Below, piece after piece: positions 1-7,644 of a stretch of 64,000 nucleotides of DNA. This stretch comes from Melioribacter roseus (lineage in GTDB: Bacteria > Bacteroidota > Ignavibacteria > Ignavibacteriales > Melioribacteraceae): NCBI GenBank assembly GCA_020722065.1, contig DYLK01000010.1, positions 1 through 64,000 of the forward strand, read 5' to 3'. The position numbers and the translations under genes were made by a program. The notes beneath the pieces were generated by a model that saw only the letters and a program-made list of their open reading frames with translations, ran no database searches and was not told where the DNA came from. Position 1 is the stretch's first letter. Each line of letters opens with the position of its first letter.

Positions 1-177
1 GGTAAAAAAATTGTAATTAGAATACTCAATTAGGTTTAATTGAACTCTGCCTTTTGGGTATTTGGGCATTATAAATTTTAACAGGAATCTCTCAAAATTA
101 AAAAGATGCCCGACAAAAGATTTTGGGCATGATGGAAAACGGGGAAAAATGAGGAGTTATTTCTGAAAATATTTTTG

Positions 178-264
178 CGGAAAGAGAGGGATTCGAACCC
201 TCGGAACACCGTAGCGTTCAACGGTTTTCGAGACCGTCCTGTTCAACCACTCCAGCATCTTTCC
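178..264 (-). tRNA. tRNA-Ser(CGA)
   Basis: On the minus strand this folds as a class II tRNA. The acceptor stem is GGAAAGA/TCTTTCC with discriminator G, the anticodon loop is CTCGAAA (anticodon CGA, reads UCG), there is a long variable arm, and the T loop is TTCGAAT. The 3' CCA is not encoded. It is one of two adjacent serine tRNAs in the same orientation. Confidence 0.95.
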
Positions 265-288
265 ATTTCTAAATACAAACGATCTTGG

Positions 289-377
289 CGGAAAGAGTGG
301 GATTCGAACCCACGGACCACCTTTCGACGGTCACACACTTTCCAGGCGTGCCTGTTCAACCACTCCAGCATCTTTCC
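289..377 (-). tRNA. tRNA-Ser(GGA)
   Basis: A class II tRNA on the minus strand with the same acceptor stem as its neighbour (GGAAAGA/TCTTTCC, discriminator G). The anticodon loop is CTGGAAA (anticodon GGA, reads UCC/UCU). It has a long variable arm and TTCGAAT T loop. Here the bases after the discriminator are CCA, unlike the other tRNAs in this window. It lies 24 nt upstream of the tRNA-Ser(CGA) gene and is probably co-transcribed with it. Confidence 0.95.
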
Positions 378-472
378 AAAAAACGGAGTGCAAATATATT
401 AATTTAGGTTGAAGCAAAAAAATGAATATTCAAAATTCTACTTTCTATATTTGGACAACAATTAATTAAATT

Positions 473-1384
473 ATGAAAAAATTAGCACCTTTTTTTATTA
501 TACTTTCGGCTATGCTTTGGGGTGTGGATGGAATTGTTTTTCGTCCATTTCTTTATTCCTTGCCAGTTGACTTGGTCGTATTTCTTGAAAGTTTACTTGT
601 ATCTATTTTGTTGATTCCATTTGTTAGAATTTACCGAAATGAGTTGAAAAATCTAACAAAATCTGAAATTATCAATTTTATTGGAATTGCCGCTTTCGGC
701 GGAGCAATAGGCACAATGGCAATTACAAAAGCATTATTTTATGTGAATTATGTAAATCTTTCAGTTGTTATTTTGATACAGAAATTCCAGCCACTATTTG
801 CAATTTCGCTTGCAGCAATTTTATTGAAAGAAAAATTGGATAAAATGTTCTTTATTTGGGCTATTTTGGCATTATTTGGTTCATATATGCTTACTTTCGG
901 TTTTTCATTCCCCGATTTTACTTCTCAAAGTAAAACTATAATTGCTACATTGTTTTCATTATTGGCAGCTTTCAGTTTTGGATTTTCTACAGTATTAAGT
1001 AAACGTGGAATTTCTTCAGTTTCTTTCCAAACTGCAACAATTTTAAGATTTTATATCACTTCAATATTGATGCTTGCTATTACTTTATTTACAGGTAATC
1101 TGTCGGAAATTGTGAATGTTAGCCAAAATCAAATATTGATTTTTCTTTCAATTGCATTTTCAACTGGTGGGTTAGCAATTATTTTTTATTATATCGGATT
1201 GAAATACGTAAAAGCTTCTGATGCAACTATTTTGGAATTAGCTTTCCCAGTAACGGCAATTATTCTCGATTATCTAATTCATGGGAATTTTCTTGCAATT
1301 CCTCAGTTGATTGGCGGAACAATTCTTGTTATAGCAATTTTACAAATCACAAGATCTTATGGAAATTCTGAATTAAAAAAATAA
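473..1384 (+). CDS. EamA-family (DMT) transporter, 10 TM
   Basis: A 303-residue, very hydrophobic protein with about ten membrane helices in two repeated halves, the layout of EamA/RhaT drug-metabolite transporters. The first half contains the typical start (AMLWGVDGIVFR), and a second EamA-like half begins near residue 160 (SLLAAFSFGFSTVLSKRG). Family members export small metabolites across the inner membrane, but the substrate cannot be told from sequence. It starts at ATG 473, and no ribosome-binding site stands out. It is a single gene following the divergent tRNA-Ser pair, and the next gene begins 62 nt later. Confidence 0.85.
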   Translation: MKKLAPFFIILSAMLWGVDGIVFRPFLYSLPVDLVVFLESLLVSILLIPFVRIYRNELKNLTKSEIINFIGIAAFGGAIGTMAITKALFYVNYVNLSVVILIQKFQPLFAISLAAILLKEKLDKMFFIWAILALFGSYMLTFGFSFPDFTSQSKTIIATLFSLLAAFSFGFSTVLSKRGISSVSFQTATILRFYITSILMLAITLFTGNLSEIVNVSQNQILIFLSIAFSTGGLAIIFYYIGLKYVKASDATILELAFPVTAIILDYLIHGNFLAIPQLIGGTILVIAILQITRSYGNSELKK

Positions 1385-1446
1385 TAGGTTAATGAATCTT
1401 ATTTATTGAAATTCCATCATATTTTAAAAAATTTTATTGGAGAAAA

Positions 1447-2229
1447 ATGAAACGAAGTATTTTTATAGGGATGTTACTTTTATCAGTGTTTGTTGCAAAA
1501 GAAATTTTTGCACAAAATTTTACTTGGCATCGCGATTTTAACAAAGCAGCGGAAATTGCCAAAAAGGAAAACAAGTATATTCTTGTAGATTTTTACACAG
1601 ATTGGTGTAAATGGTGTAAAGTGATGGATGAAAAAACATATTCAAATTCCGAAGTATCAAAGAAAATGAAAAAGTATTTCGTTGCCGTAAAAATTAATCC
1701 AGAAAAAGACGGAAAAGTTAAATTTATGGGACAATCTTACACATTTGCTCAATTTGCACAAGCCGCTGGCGTTACGGGTTATCCTTCAACTGGACTTTTT
1801 ACTTCGAAAGGTGAATTTATAACAAACATCACTGGTTATCTCGATATTCCCAAATTTGATGGAATGCTTTCTTATCTACTTGGTGGAAAATACAAACAAC
1901 TTAGCTACGAAGATTATTCTCTTTATATTATGGTTGAGGCAGAATATAACAAGAATAAAAGTAGTGCTGACTTAAATTTTGTAATGGGTTTTTTCAATCA
2001 AGTTGTATTTAAAGATTATAACAAAGCAAAATCATTTTACCAAGCAGCAGTAAAATCAAATAGCAACTTTTCAGAAGCATTTGCAGGTTTATCGGAAACA
2101 TATAAATCGCTCGGTGATAATAAATCAGCAGAAAAAAATATGAAAACGGCGAAAAGTAAAGGATTTTCTGAAGGAGAAAATAAGATTATGAACAAAGTTG
2201 CGCAGATTGTTCAAAAATTATTTTCATAG
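1447..2229 (+). CDS. Secreted thioredoxin-like protein with TPR tail
   Basis: A 260-residue protein with a cleavable-looking signal peptide (residues 1-22, ending FA-QNF). It has a thioredoxin-fold domain with a CxxC redox pair (C54-K-W-C57) in the context YTDWCKWC, as in the thioredoxin_7/DUF255-like group. The cis-proline loop is probably GYPSTGLF (about residues 111-118). The C-terminal third (about 170-250) is helical and TPR-like (NKAKSFYQAAVKSNSNFSEAFAGLSETY). It probably acts in the periplasm as a thiol-disulfide reductase or chaperone-like factor. A GGAG-type RBS precedes the ATG at 1447. The partner protein is unknown. Confidence 0.8.
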   Translation: MKRSIFIGMLLLSVFVAKEIFAQNFTWHRDFNKAAEIAKKENKYILVDFYTDWCKWCKVMDEKTYSNSEVSKKMKKYFVAVKINPEKDGKVKFMGQSYTFAQFAQAAGVTGYPSTGLFTSKGEFITNITGYLDIPKFDGMLSYLLGGKYKQLSYEDYSLYIMVEAEYNKNKSSADLNFVMGFFNQVVFKDYNKAKSFYQAAVKSNSNFSEAFAGLSETYKSLGDNKSAEKNMKTAKSKGFSEGENKIMNKVAQIVQKLFS

Positions 2230-2384
2230 TTTTTCAGTATCAATTTTAATTGAGAATTCAAGTTTAAAACTTTAAGAACTAAAACTTGCAGAAACTACAG
2301 AAATTGATAATTCGTAAATCCGTAATTTGTAATTTGTAGTATGATTTGCACAGCTTTTCTATCAAAATCCAATTAATTATTCAC

Positions 2385-3086
2385 TTATTTATAATTTGGC
2401 CTGATATGATATTCGATTGGGTCTTCTATTCCAGCTTGCTGAAATCCACGTAAACGTAAAGCACAACTATCACAAACTCCGCATGCTTTGTCTTCACTTT
2501 GATAGCAAGACCAAGTTAAATGAATTGGTGCATTTAGTTCAATTCCTTTTTTTATAATTTCGGCTTTGGAAAGGTGAATGATTGGTGTTTCGATTTTAAT
2601 TTTAGTTTCGGGCTTCGTTCCCAAATCAATTGCGTATTCAAAAGCTCTAAAAAAATCGGGTCGGCAATCGGGGTAACCAGAGGAATCTTCATACACAGCA
2701 CCAATAAAAATTCGAGTAGCTCCAATAACTTCTGCCCAACTTGTAGCTGCGGTTAGGATATTTGCATTTCGAAATGGAACGTATGAAGATGGAATTTCAG
2801 TATTTGAAAGATTAGCTTTTGTTACTTCAATTGATTTATCAGTTAAAGAAGAACCTCCAATTTTTGCAAGATGTGATAAATCAATAACCAGTCTTCGTTT
2901 TACATTATAATAATCTGCAATTTTATGAAAAGATTCCAATTCCTTCAATTCAGTTCTTTGCGAATAATTGACGTGAAGAAAGGCTAATTTATAATTCTGA
3001 TTGGCAATTGCAGCGGTTACACAACTATCTAAACCACCGCTCACTGAAATTACGGCTATCTCTTTTTTCTTGTTCACAATGCTCAC
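2385..3086 (-). CDS. queC: 7-cyano-7-deazaguanine synthase QueC
   Basis: A 233-residue protein of the PP-loop ATPase family. QueC converts 7-carboxy-7-deazaguanine to preQ0 using ammonia and ATP, on the way to queuosine in tRNA. The PP-loop SGGLDS is at residues 16-21. The C-terminal zinc-binding cysteine cluster (WSCYQ...ACGVCDSCALRLRGF) is complete and the length is normal. It lies 3 nt downstream of the dCMP deaminase gene on the same strand, so the two are probably one transcript. No queD, queE or queF is next to it. Confidence 0.95.
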   Translation of the reverse strand: MSIVNKKKEIAVISVSGGLDSCVTAAIANQNYKLAFLHVNYSQRTELKELESFHKIADYYNVKRRLVIDLSHLAKIGGSSLTDKSIEVTKANLSNTEIPSSYVPFRNANILTAATSWAEVIGATRIFIGAVYEDSSGYPDCRPDFFRAFEYAIDLGTKPETKIKIETPIIHLSKAEIIKKGIELNAPIHLTWSCYQSEDKACGVCDSCALRLRGFQQAGIEDPIEYHIRPNYK

Positions 3087-3089
3087 TCT

Positions 3090-3599
3090 TTATTTTTTAT
3101 CAAAATCAATCTTCTTTGCTGATGTAAAGCTCTCCAAATCGTAACTAATTGTTTTTGGTGGCATTGGTAATTTTCTGATTTTTACTCCAGATGCTTCAAA
3201 AAATTCTTCTGCTTTTGTTTTGTGATAATCTGAAAATACCACAACTTCTTTAATTCCTGCTCCAATTAATGCTTTTGTGCAGTTGGTACAAGGCATATTT
3301 GTTACATAAGCTGTTGCCCCTTCAGTTGTTACTCCGTGAAGTGCACACTGAATAATTGCATTCATTTCAGCGTGAATTGTACGAATACAATGTCCATCTT
3401 CAATCATACAACCAACATCATAACAATGTGGTTGTCCAGGCAAAGAACCGTTGTAGCCTGTTGCTAAAATTTGTTTATCTCTAACCAAAACACAACCGAC
3501 GTGCATTCTTGGGCAAGTTGCTCTTTCGGAAACGAGCATCGCCATTTTTAGAAAATATTCATCCCATTCAGGGCGTTTGTAAACTCTAATTTTTTTCAT
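3090..3599 (-). CDS. Deoxycytidylate (dCMP) deaminase
   Basis: A 169-residue zinc-dependent deaminase of the ComEB/DCTD family. It converts dCMP to dUMP for thymidylate synthesis. Counting from the ATG at 3599, the zinc and catalytic motif HAE is at residues 76-78 and PCTNC at 103-107. Upstream cysteines and histidine (PHCYDVGCMIEDGHCIRTIHAE) match the extra-zinc region of dCMP deaminases. A TTG nine bases further upstream is in frame, but the ATG that gives MKKIRVYKRPEWDEYF matches the family start better. It is transcribed with queC and divergently from the SMR gene, with a 25-bp palindrome between the two promoters' regions. Confidence 0.92.
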   Translation of the reverse strand: MKKIRVYKRPEWDEYFLKMAMLVSERATCPRMHVGCVLVRDKQILATGYNGSLPGQPHCYDVGCMIEDGHCIRTIHAEMNAIIQCALHGVTTEGATAYVTNMPCTNCTKALIGAGIKEVVVFSDYHKTKAEEFFEASGVKIRKLPMPPKTISYDLESFTSAKKIDFDKK

Positions 3600-3666
3600 A
3601 TTTACCAAAAGTATTATTTAATAATAGAAATTCGTGTATAAAACTAATAAATCAAAACCAAATTTG

Positions 3667-3691
3667 TTAATGAAAAATGATTTTTCATTAA
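3667..3691. promoter_or_regulatory. 25-bp perfect palindrome between divergent genes
   Basis: Arms TTAATGAAAAAT and ATTTTTCATTAA surround a single central G: 12-bp perfect arms with almost no loop. It lies in the 241-bp gap between the divergently transcribed dCMP deaminase and SMR exporter genes. No gene ends here, so a terminator is unlikely. The shape suits a dimeric regulator's operator, but this is inference. Confidence 0.45.
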
Positions 3692-3840
3692 TTTTATTGA
3701 TAGATAATCAAATTGTTAGGAGTTCTACAATTTGCAATAATTAGTTTTGTTTAAGTTGTGAAAATTGGTACGAGTTTCGTTTAATTTTTATTAATAGTAT
3801 GAATACGTATTTTTCATATTTTAAGAAAATGGAGAATTTT

Positions 3841-4164
3841 ATGAGTTGGATTTTTTTGATACTTGCTGGAATTATGGAAATTGGTTGGCCCTTGGGAATG
3901 AAATATGCTTGGCAGAATAATAAATTCAATCTTTTTCCAGCAATAATTTCTGTCGTTGCAATGGCTTTAAGTGGACTTTTCCTATTTTATGCACAAAAGG
4001 GAATTCCAATTGGTACAGCTTATGTTGTTTGGACTGGAATTGGAGCGATTGGTACATTTACACTTGGAATAATTCTTTTTGATGAACCAGCAAAAATTAT
4101 GAGAATACTATCTGTTTCGCTTATTTTAATGGGAATAGTTGGACTAAAAATAACTTCAAATTAG
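3841..4164 (+). CDS. SMR-family exporter, Gdx/SugE-like (guanidinium exporter)
   Basis: A 107-residue small multidrug resistance protein with four membrane helices. The membrane-embedded glutamate motif (AGIMEIGWPLGMKYAW, E about residue 13) and the segment PIGTAYVVWTGIGAIGT are those of the Gdx (SugE) branch, which exports guanidinium, rather than EmrE. In-frame ATGs exist upstream at 3799 and 3829, but a GGAG sits seven bases before the ATG at 3841, and MSWIFLILAG is the family's normal start. No guanidine riboswitch could be recognised in the leader. The next gene, corA, follows 7 nt later. Confidence 0.85.
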   Translation: MSWIFLILAGIMEIGWPLGMKYAWQNNKFNLFPAIISVVAMALSGLFLFYAQKGIPIGTAYVVWTGIGAIGTFTLGIILFDEPAKIMRILSVSLILMGIVGLKITSN

Positions 4165-4171
4165 AGGAAAA

Positions 4172-5221
4172 ATGGAAAATTGGAAAAGAAATTTATCAGG
4201 AAAAGTAGGAAAACCATCAGGGACATTTGTTTATACAGGAAAATATGAAGAAATAACAAAAGTTCAACAAATTGTTTTTGACTCCGAGTATTTCTCAAAA
4301 TATACGATAAATAACATATCTGAATTACAGATAGATGAAAAGCGAATAAATTGGGTAATTGTAAATGGGTTTTCGAATATATCTTTGATTACACAAATTG
4401 CTGAAAAATTAGAAATTCACCCACTTCTCTTGGAAGATGTTTTGAATGTGAATAATATACCAAAAATTGAAAAAGAAAAGGAGCAACTTTCTATCATCCT
4501 TAAGAATTTTGTAAATATTAATGAGAAAATTGTAGAATCTCATCTATTGATTTGTATTTCTACAAATATAATTGTTGTTTTTAACGAAATAACAAATCCT
4601 TTAATAGATGAAAAAATAACAAGATACGAGCTAAATCAAACTCGAGGCAGAACACAAAATATTGATTATTCTTTGTATTCAATACTTGATAGCGTAATTG
4701 ATTCCTATTATATCGCATCCGAAAATCTTCGAGAAGAAATCAGCAATTTAGAAGAGAAAATATTTATAATGAAGAGGGAGAACCATATTGATGAGATTTA
4801 TAATCAAAAAAATAAGTTGGAAAGTCTGCGAAAATCAATTTCTCCTGTACGAGATATTATCAGAAACATCATTGAAGATGAATTAGAAAAAATTTCTAAT
4901 AAAAATTTAATTTATTATCGCGATTTACATAACCATATCCTTGAAATTCTTGGCTATTACGAAAGTTTCCGAGAAATTCTTTCTGGTTTGATAAATCTAA
5001 ATGAGAGTAATTTGAATAATGAGACTAATAGAATAATTAAAACTCTTACAATCGTCTCAACATTGTTTATCCCGCTTACTTTTATTGTTGGAATTTACGG
5101 TATGAATTTTAAGTTTATGCCAGAACTTGAATGGAAATATGGATATTATTTTATTTTAAGTTTGATGGCAGTAATTACAGCATTTATTTTGTTTTTTATA
5201 AAGAGAAAAAAGTGGTTATAA
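4172..5221 (+). CDS. corA: CorA-family magnesium/cobalt channel
   Basis: A 349-residue protein with a long, charged, helical cytoplasmic part and two C-terminal membrane helices. The pore signature GMN is at about residues 310-312 (VGIYGMNFKFMPELEWKYGYY), at the end of TM1. It forms pentameric channels for Mg2+ (also Co2+/Ni2+) in the inner membrane. The N-terminal soluble region holds the usual alpha/beta domain and stalk helix (YYIASENLREEISNLEEKIF). It is probably co-transcribed with the SMR gene (7-nt gap). Confidence 0.95.
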   Translation: MENWKRNLSGKVGKPSGTFVYTGKYEEITKVQQIVFDSEYFSKYTINNISELQIDEKRINWVIVNGFSNISLITQIAEKLEIHPLLLEDVLNVNNIPKIEKEKEQLSIILKNFVNINEKIVESHLLICISTNIIVVFNEITNPLIDEKITRYELNQTRGRTQNIDYSLYSILDSVIDSYYIASENLREEISNLEEKIFIMKRENHIDEIYNQKNKLESLRKSISPVRDIIRNIIEDELEKISNKNLIYYRDLHNHILEILGYYESFREILSGLINLNESNLNNETNRIIKTLTIVSTLFIPLTFIVGIYGMNFKFMPELEWKYGYYFILSLMAVITAFILFFIKRKKWL

Positions 5222-5240
5222 TTTTAGATTCAAAATGTTT

Positions 5241-5270
5241 TTGTTAAAATGAAAAACATCCTTATATTTC
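5241..5270 (+). promoter_or_regulatory. Bacteroidetes-type promoter of tRNA-Met/secG
   Basis: TTG at 5241-5243, then 19 nt, then TATATTTC at 5263-5270. This is one base off the Bacteroidetes -7 consensus TAnnTTTG with a TTG at -33. The tRNA-Met 5' end follows 17 nt after the -7 box. The assignment rests on motif match only. Confidence 0.5.
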
Positions 5271-5287
5271 GCACTCGTTTTTTTAAC

Positions 5288-5361
5288 GGCGGGGTAGCTC
5301 AGTAGGTCAGAGCAGTGGAATCATAATCCACGTGTCGGGGGTTCAAATCCCTCCCCCGCTA
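5288..5361 (+). tRNA. tRNA-Met(CAT)
   Basis: A cloverleaf tRNA: acceptor GGCGGGG/CCCCGCT with discriminator A, D stem starting GCTC, anticodon loop ATCATAA (anticodon CAT), and T loop TTCAAAT. The GGCGGGGTAGCTCAG start resembles elongator tRNA-Met. A CAT-anticodon tRNA could also be the lysidine-modified Ile2 species, but its body looks like Met. CCA is not encoded. secG starts 17 nt downstream, probably on the same transcript. Confidence 0.93.
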
Positions 5362-5378
5362 CAAATTTAGGAGAAAAA

Positions 5379-5756
5379 ATGTACACATTATTATTGGTTA
5401 TTTCAATTATAGCCGCAATATTATTAATTCTTGTTGTTTTATTACAATCAAGTAAAGGTGATGGACTTTCGGGAACATTCGGAAGTGCTGGAAATCTTGG
5501 TTCAGTTTTTGGGACCAGAAGAACTTCGGACGCTTTAAGTAAAATTACTTGGTGGCTTGCCGGAACTATTTTAGTACTTGCGTTAGTAACAAATTTATTC
5601 TTTTTGCCAAGCCAATCTTCACAGGAACAAAGAGAATCAATTATTCAAAAAGCTTCGGCAAACGCAATTCCAACACAACCAGCTTTGCCACAAAATTTGG
5701 TAGGAAATACAAATACTTCTACAAATACAGCAAAACCAGATTCAACAAAGAAATAA
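5379..5756 (+). CDS. secG: Preprotein translocase subunit SecG
   Basis: A 125-residue membrane protein with two helices separated by the SecG cytoplasmic loop (LLQSSKGDGLSGTFGSAGNLGSVFGTRRTSDALSKITWWLAG). SecG assists SecYE in protein export. The C-terminal tail (about residues 85-125) is low-complexity, rich in N, T, Q and P, as in many FCB-group SecG proteins. The RBS GGAG precedes ATG 5379. The gene lies directly after tRNA-Met and ends at an intrinsic terminator at about 5772. Confidence 0.95.
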   Translation: MYTLLLVISIIAAILLILVVLLQSSKGDGLSGTFGSAGNLGSVFGTRRTSDALSKITWWLAGTILVLALVTNLFFLPSQSSQEQRESIIQKASANAIPTQPALPQNLVGNTNTSTNTAKPDSTKK

Positions 5757-5771
5757 TTTTATGAATTTCTA

Positions 5772-5801
5772 GAAAAAGCCATCTTCTGATGGCTTTTTTT
5801 G
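5772..5801 (+). terminator. Intrinsic terminator after secG
   Basis: The hairpin AAAAAGCCATC-ttct-GATGGCTTTTTTT has an 8-bp core stem (AGCCATC/GATGGCT and flanking A-T pairs), a short loop and a run of seven Ts. It lies 16 nt after the secG stop. Confidence 0.9.
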
Positions 5802-5857
5802 TTTTAAACTCAAGCTAATTTCCTATATTGGTATTCAAAAGAATTAAATTTTTAGAT

Positions 5858-6298
5858 ATGAAACAAGCGGAATTAACCCAAAAAGTTACTGAATATATCA
5901 AATTAAATGATAATTTTGCCGATTGGCTCGGTGTTGAGGTTTTAGATTCTCGACCTGGTTATGCAAAAATTTCAATGAAAATTCGCAAAGATATGATTAA
6001 CTCTTTTGGCTCTTGCCATGGTGGAGTAACTTTTGCTTTTGCTCAAACTGCGTTAGCTTTTTGCTCGAATAATTATGGTAATATTGCAGTCGCATTGGAA
6101 ACAAGTATGGCGTTTACTAATCCAGTTTTTGAAGGCGATGAATTAATTGCCGAAACTAAAGAAGAAAGCAAAAAAAATACCATTTCTGTTTATTGTGTTA
6201 ATGTTGAAACTAAAAGTGGTAAAAAAGTTGGCGTTTTTCGTGGAACAGTTTATAAAACCGAAAGGCAATATTTTGGTGGAATTACAGTTGAAGACTAA
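5858..6298 (+). CDS. Hotdog-fold acyl-CoA thioesterase (PaaI family)
   Basis: A 146-residue hotdog protein. The segment FGSCHGGVTFAFAQTALAFCSNNYG matches the PaaI thioesterase core (N/GG.TF.LADTA), and LDSRPGYAKISMKI and YKTE fit the flanking strands. PaaI releases CoA from phenylacetyl-type thioesters, but no other paa genes are present, so the true substrate is open. ATG 5858 (MKQAELTQKV) is preferred to the longer frame because MKQAE is the normal family start. Its 3' end overlaps the start of the next small gene. Confidence 0.8.
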   Translation: MKQAELTQKVTEYIKLNDNFADWLGVEVLDSRPGYAKISMKIRKDMINSFGSCHGGVTFAFAQTALAFCSNNYGNIAVALETSMAFTNPVFEGDELIAETKEESKKNTISVYCVNVETKSGKKVGVFRGTVYKTERQYFGGITVED

Positions 6299-6578
6299 AT
6301 ACAAGATATTTTTAATCGCTTTATTATTTATTCTGACAACTTGTTCGGCTTCTATAATGGTTACCGATTATTATATTTCTGAAAATTCCAACTTTGCTAA
6401 AAAAGAAATCAAATATCTCAATTGGGAAAAAGATTTTGGGATAAAAATCATAAAAATTAAACGAAATGGAAAATATTTAAAGGTAATTTCGGATAGAACT
6501 CAAATTCAACCAAATGATACTTTAACAATAATAGGTTCAAATAGTGAAATAAATAGATTTAGGATGATATATAAATGA
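6288..6578 (+). CDS. Small lipoprotein with RCK_C-like C-terminal part
   Basis: A 96-residue protein read from TTG 6288, which overlaps the thioesterase gene by 11 nt. The first 19 residues are a lipoprotein signal (hydrophobic stretch then TTC-S, Cys19). The C-terminal about 50 residues (FGIKIIKIKRNGKYLK...IQPNDTLTIIGSNSEINRF) have the strand pattern of a TrkA-C/RCK_C domain, usually a cytoplasmic regulatory module of transporters. A lipid-anchored copy would be unusual. The start codon is inferred from the lipobox position; the frame extends upstream but that part is a shadow of the thioesterase. The next gene overlaps by 4 nt (ATGA). Its function is not known. Confidence 0.6.
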   Translation: MKTKYKIFLIALLFILTTCSASIMVTDYYISENSNFAKKEIKYLNWEKDFGIKIIKIKRNGKYLKVISDRTQIQPNDTLTIIGSNSEINRFRMIYK

Positions 6579-7570
6579 AAAAAAATATAGTTATTATCCT
6601 AATTTCTACTTTAATTTCAGCATTAATTACTGCGGGTGGAATTTTAATTTATCAAAAATATGATGAAAAAAGTCCAGAAATTGTTTATAAGATTTACAAT
6701 TCTAATCTAAATAGAGAAAATGATAAGGATTATCCATTTCAATATGTAGTTCAAATGCCCGAAATTCCCGAGACGTTAACTTTTTGTGGAGAACCAATTC
6801 CATTAAACAATTTTGAAGTACGGGAAAGATTGGAAAGAGAATTCATTTCAAATACATATTGGCATTCTGCAACTTTCCTTAATATGAAACGAGCTGGAAG
6901 ATGGTTCCCGTTAATTGAGCAAATTTTAAGAAAACAAAGAATTCCAGATGATTTCAAATATCTTGCTGTGATTGAAAGTAATTTGGATAATGTGGTTTCT
7001 CCTTCAAAGGCAGTTGGGTTTTGGCAATTTTTAGAAAAAACTGCAAAGGAATACAATTTAATAGTCAATGAAAATGTAGATGAACGCTACGATGTTGAAA
7101 AGTCCACGTTGGCTGCAACTAAATATCTAAAAAAAGCTAAAAGAGTTTTCGGAACTTGGACGATGGCGGCGGCTTCATATAACCATGGAATTGCAAATAT
7201 ATCTGAAAAAATAGTTGCTCAGAAAACTGAAATTCTTTTTAATATGCAACTTACTGAAGAAACTTCACGTTATATTTTTAGATTGCTTGCTGTTAAAACA
7301 ATTTTTGAAAATCCCAAAAAATATGGTTATTCAATCGAACAAAAAGATTTGTACAAACCGTTAGAATTTGAAAAAGTTGAAGTGAATCAATCAATTGACG
7401 ATTTAGCGGAATGGGCACAAAATGCTGGGATAAATTACAGAATCTTAAAATATTATAATCCTTGGCTTCGTCAGAAAAATCTAATAATCCCGAATGGGAA
7501 AAGATTTTTTATCAAAGTCCCAAAATCTGATACAATTGCAATTATTCCAGAAGATTTTTATTCGAATTAA
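6575..7570 (+). CDS. Membrane-anchored lytic transglycosylase (SLT family)
   Basis: A 331-residue protein with one N-terminal membrane helix (about 5-25) and a periplasmic SLT domain. The catalytic glutamate is probably E134 in LAVIESNLDN, followed by AVGFWQFLEKTAKEY and the AAASYNHG motif of MltD-type enzymes. It cleaves the glycan strand of peptidoglycan to leave 1,6-anhydro ends. The C-terminal region (about 265-320) resembles a worn LysM-like module (SIDDLAEWAQNAGINYRILKYYNPWL). It is translationally coupled to the preceding small lipoprotein. Confidence 0.85.
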   Translation: MKKNIVIILISTLISALITAGGILIYQKYDEKSPEIVYKIYNSNLNRENDKDYPFQYVVQMPEIPETLTFCGEPIPLNNFEVRERLEREFISNTYWHSATFLNMKRAGRWFPLIEQILRKQRIPDDFKYLAVIESNLDNVVSPSKAVGFWQFLEKTAKEYNLIVNENVDERYDVEKSTLAATKYLKKAKRVFGTWTMAAASYNHGIANISEKIVAQKTEILFNMQLTEETSRYIFRLLAVKTIFENPKKYGYSIEQKDLYKPLEFEKVEVNQSIDDLAEWAQNAGINYRILKYYNPWLRQKNLIIPNGKRFFIKVPKSDTIAIIPEDFYSN

Positions 7571-7644
7571 ATTTACAACTATCGAAAAAATGCTTAATCA
7601 AATTTTTATATTTCATTTATTCTTAATTTTTTATTGGATTTAAT

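Noticed and set aside
175-402. Open frame of 75 codons across the two tRNA-Ser genes
   Set aside because: It lies entirely over two clear tRNAs on the opposite strand; the reading frame is incidental.
2230-2384. AT-rich words GTAATTTGTAATTTGTAG as a repeat family
   Set aside because: Too short and too low in complexity to distinguish from background in this genome.
3600-3840. Guanidine riboswitch upstream of the Gdx-like gene
   Set aside because: No conserved guanidine-I, -II or -III elements were recognisable; only the AT-rich palindrome is present.
5235-5259. Hairpin ATGTTTTT/AAAAACAT as a corA terminator
   Set aside because: All A-T pairs, no T-run after it and it overlaps the likely tRNA-Met promoter.
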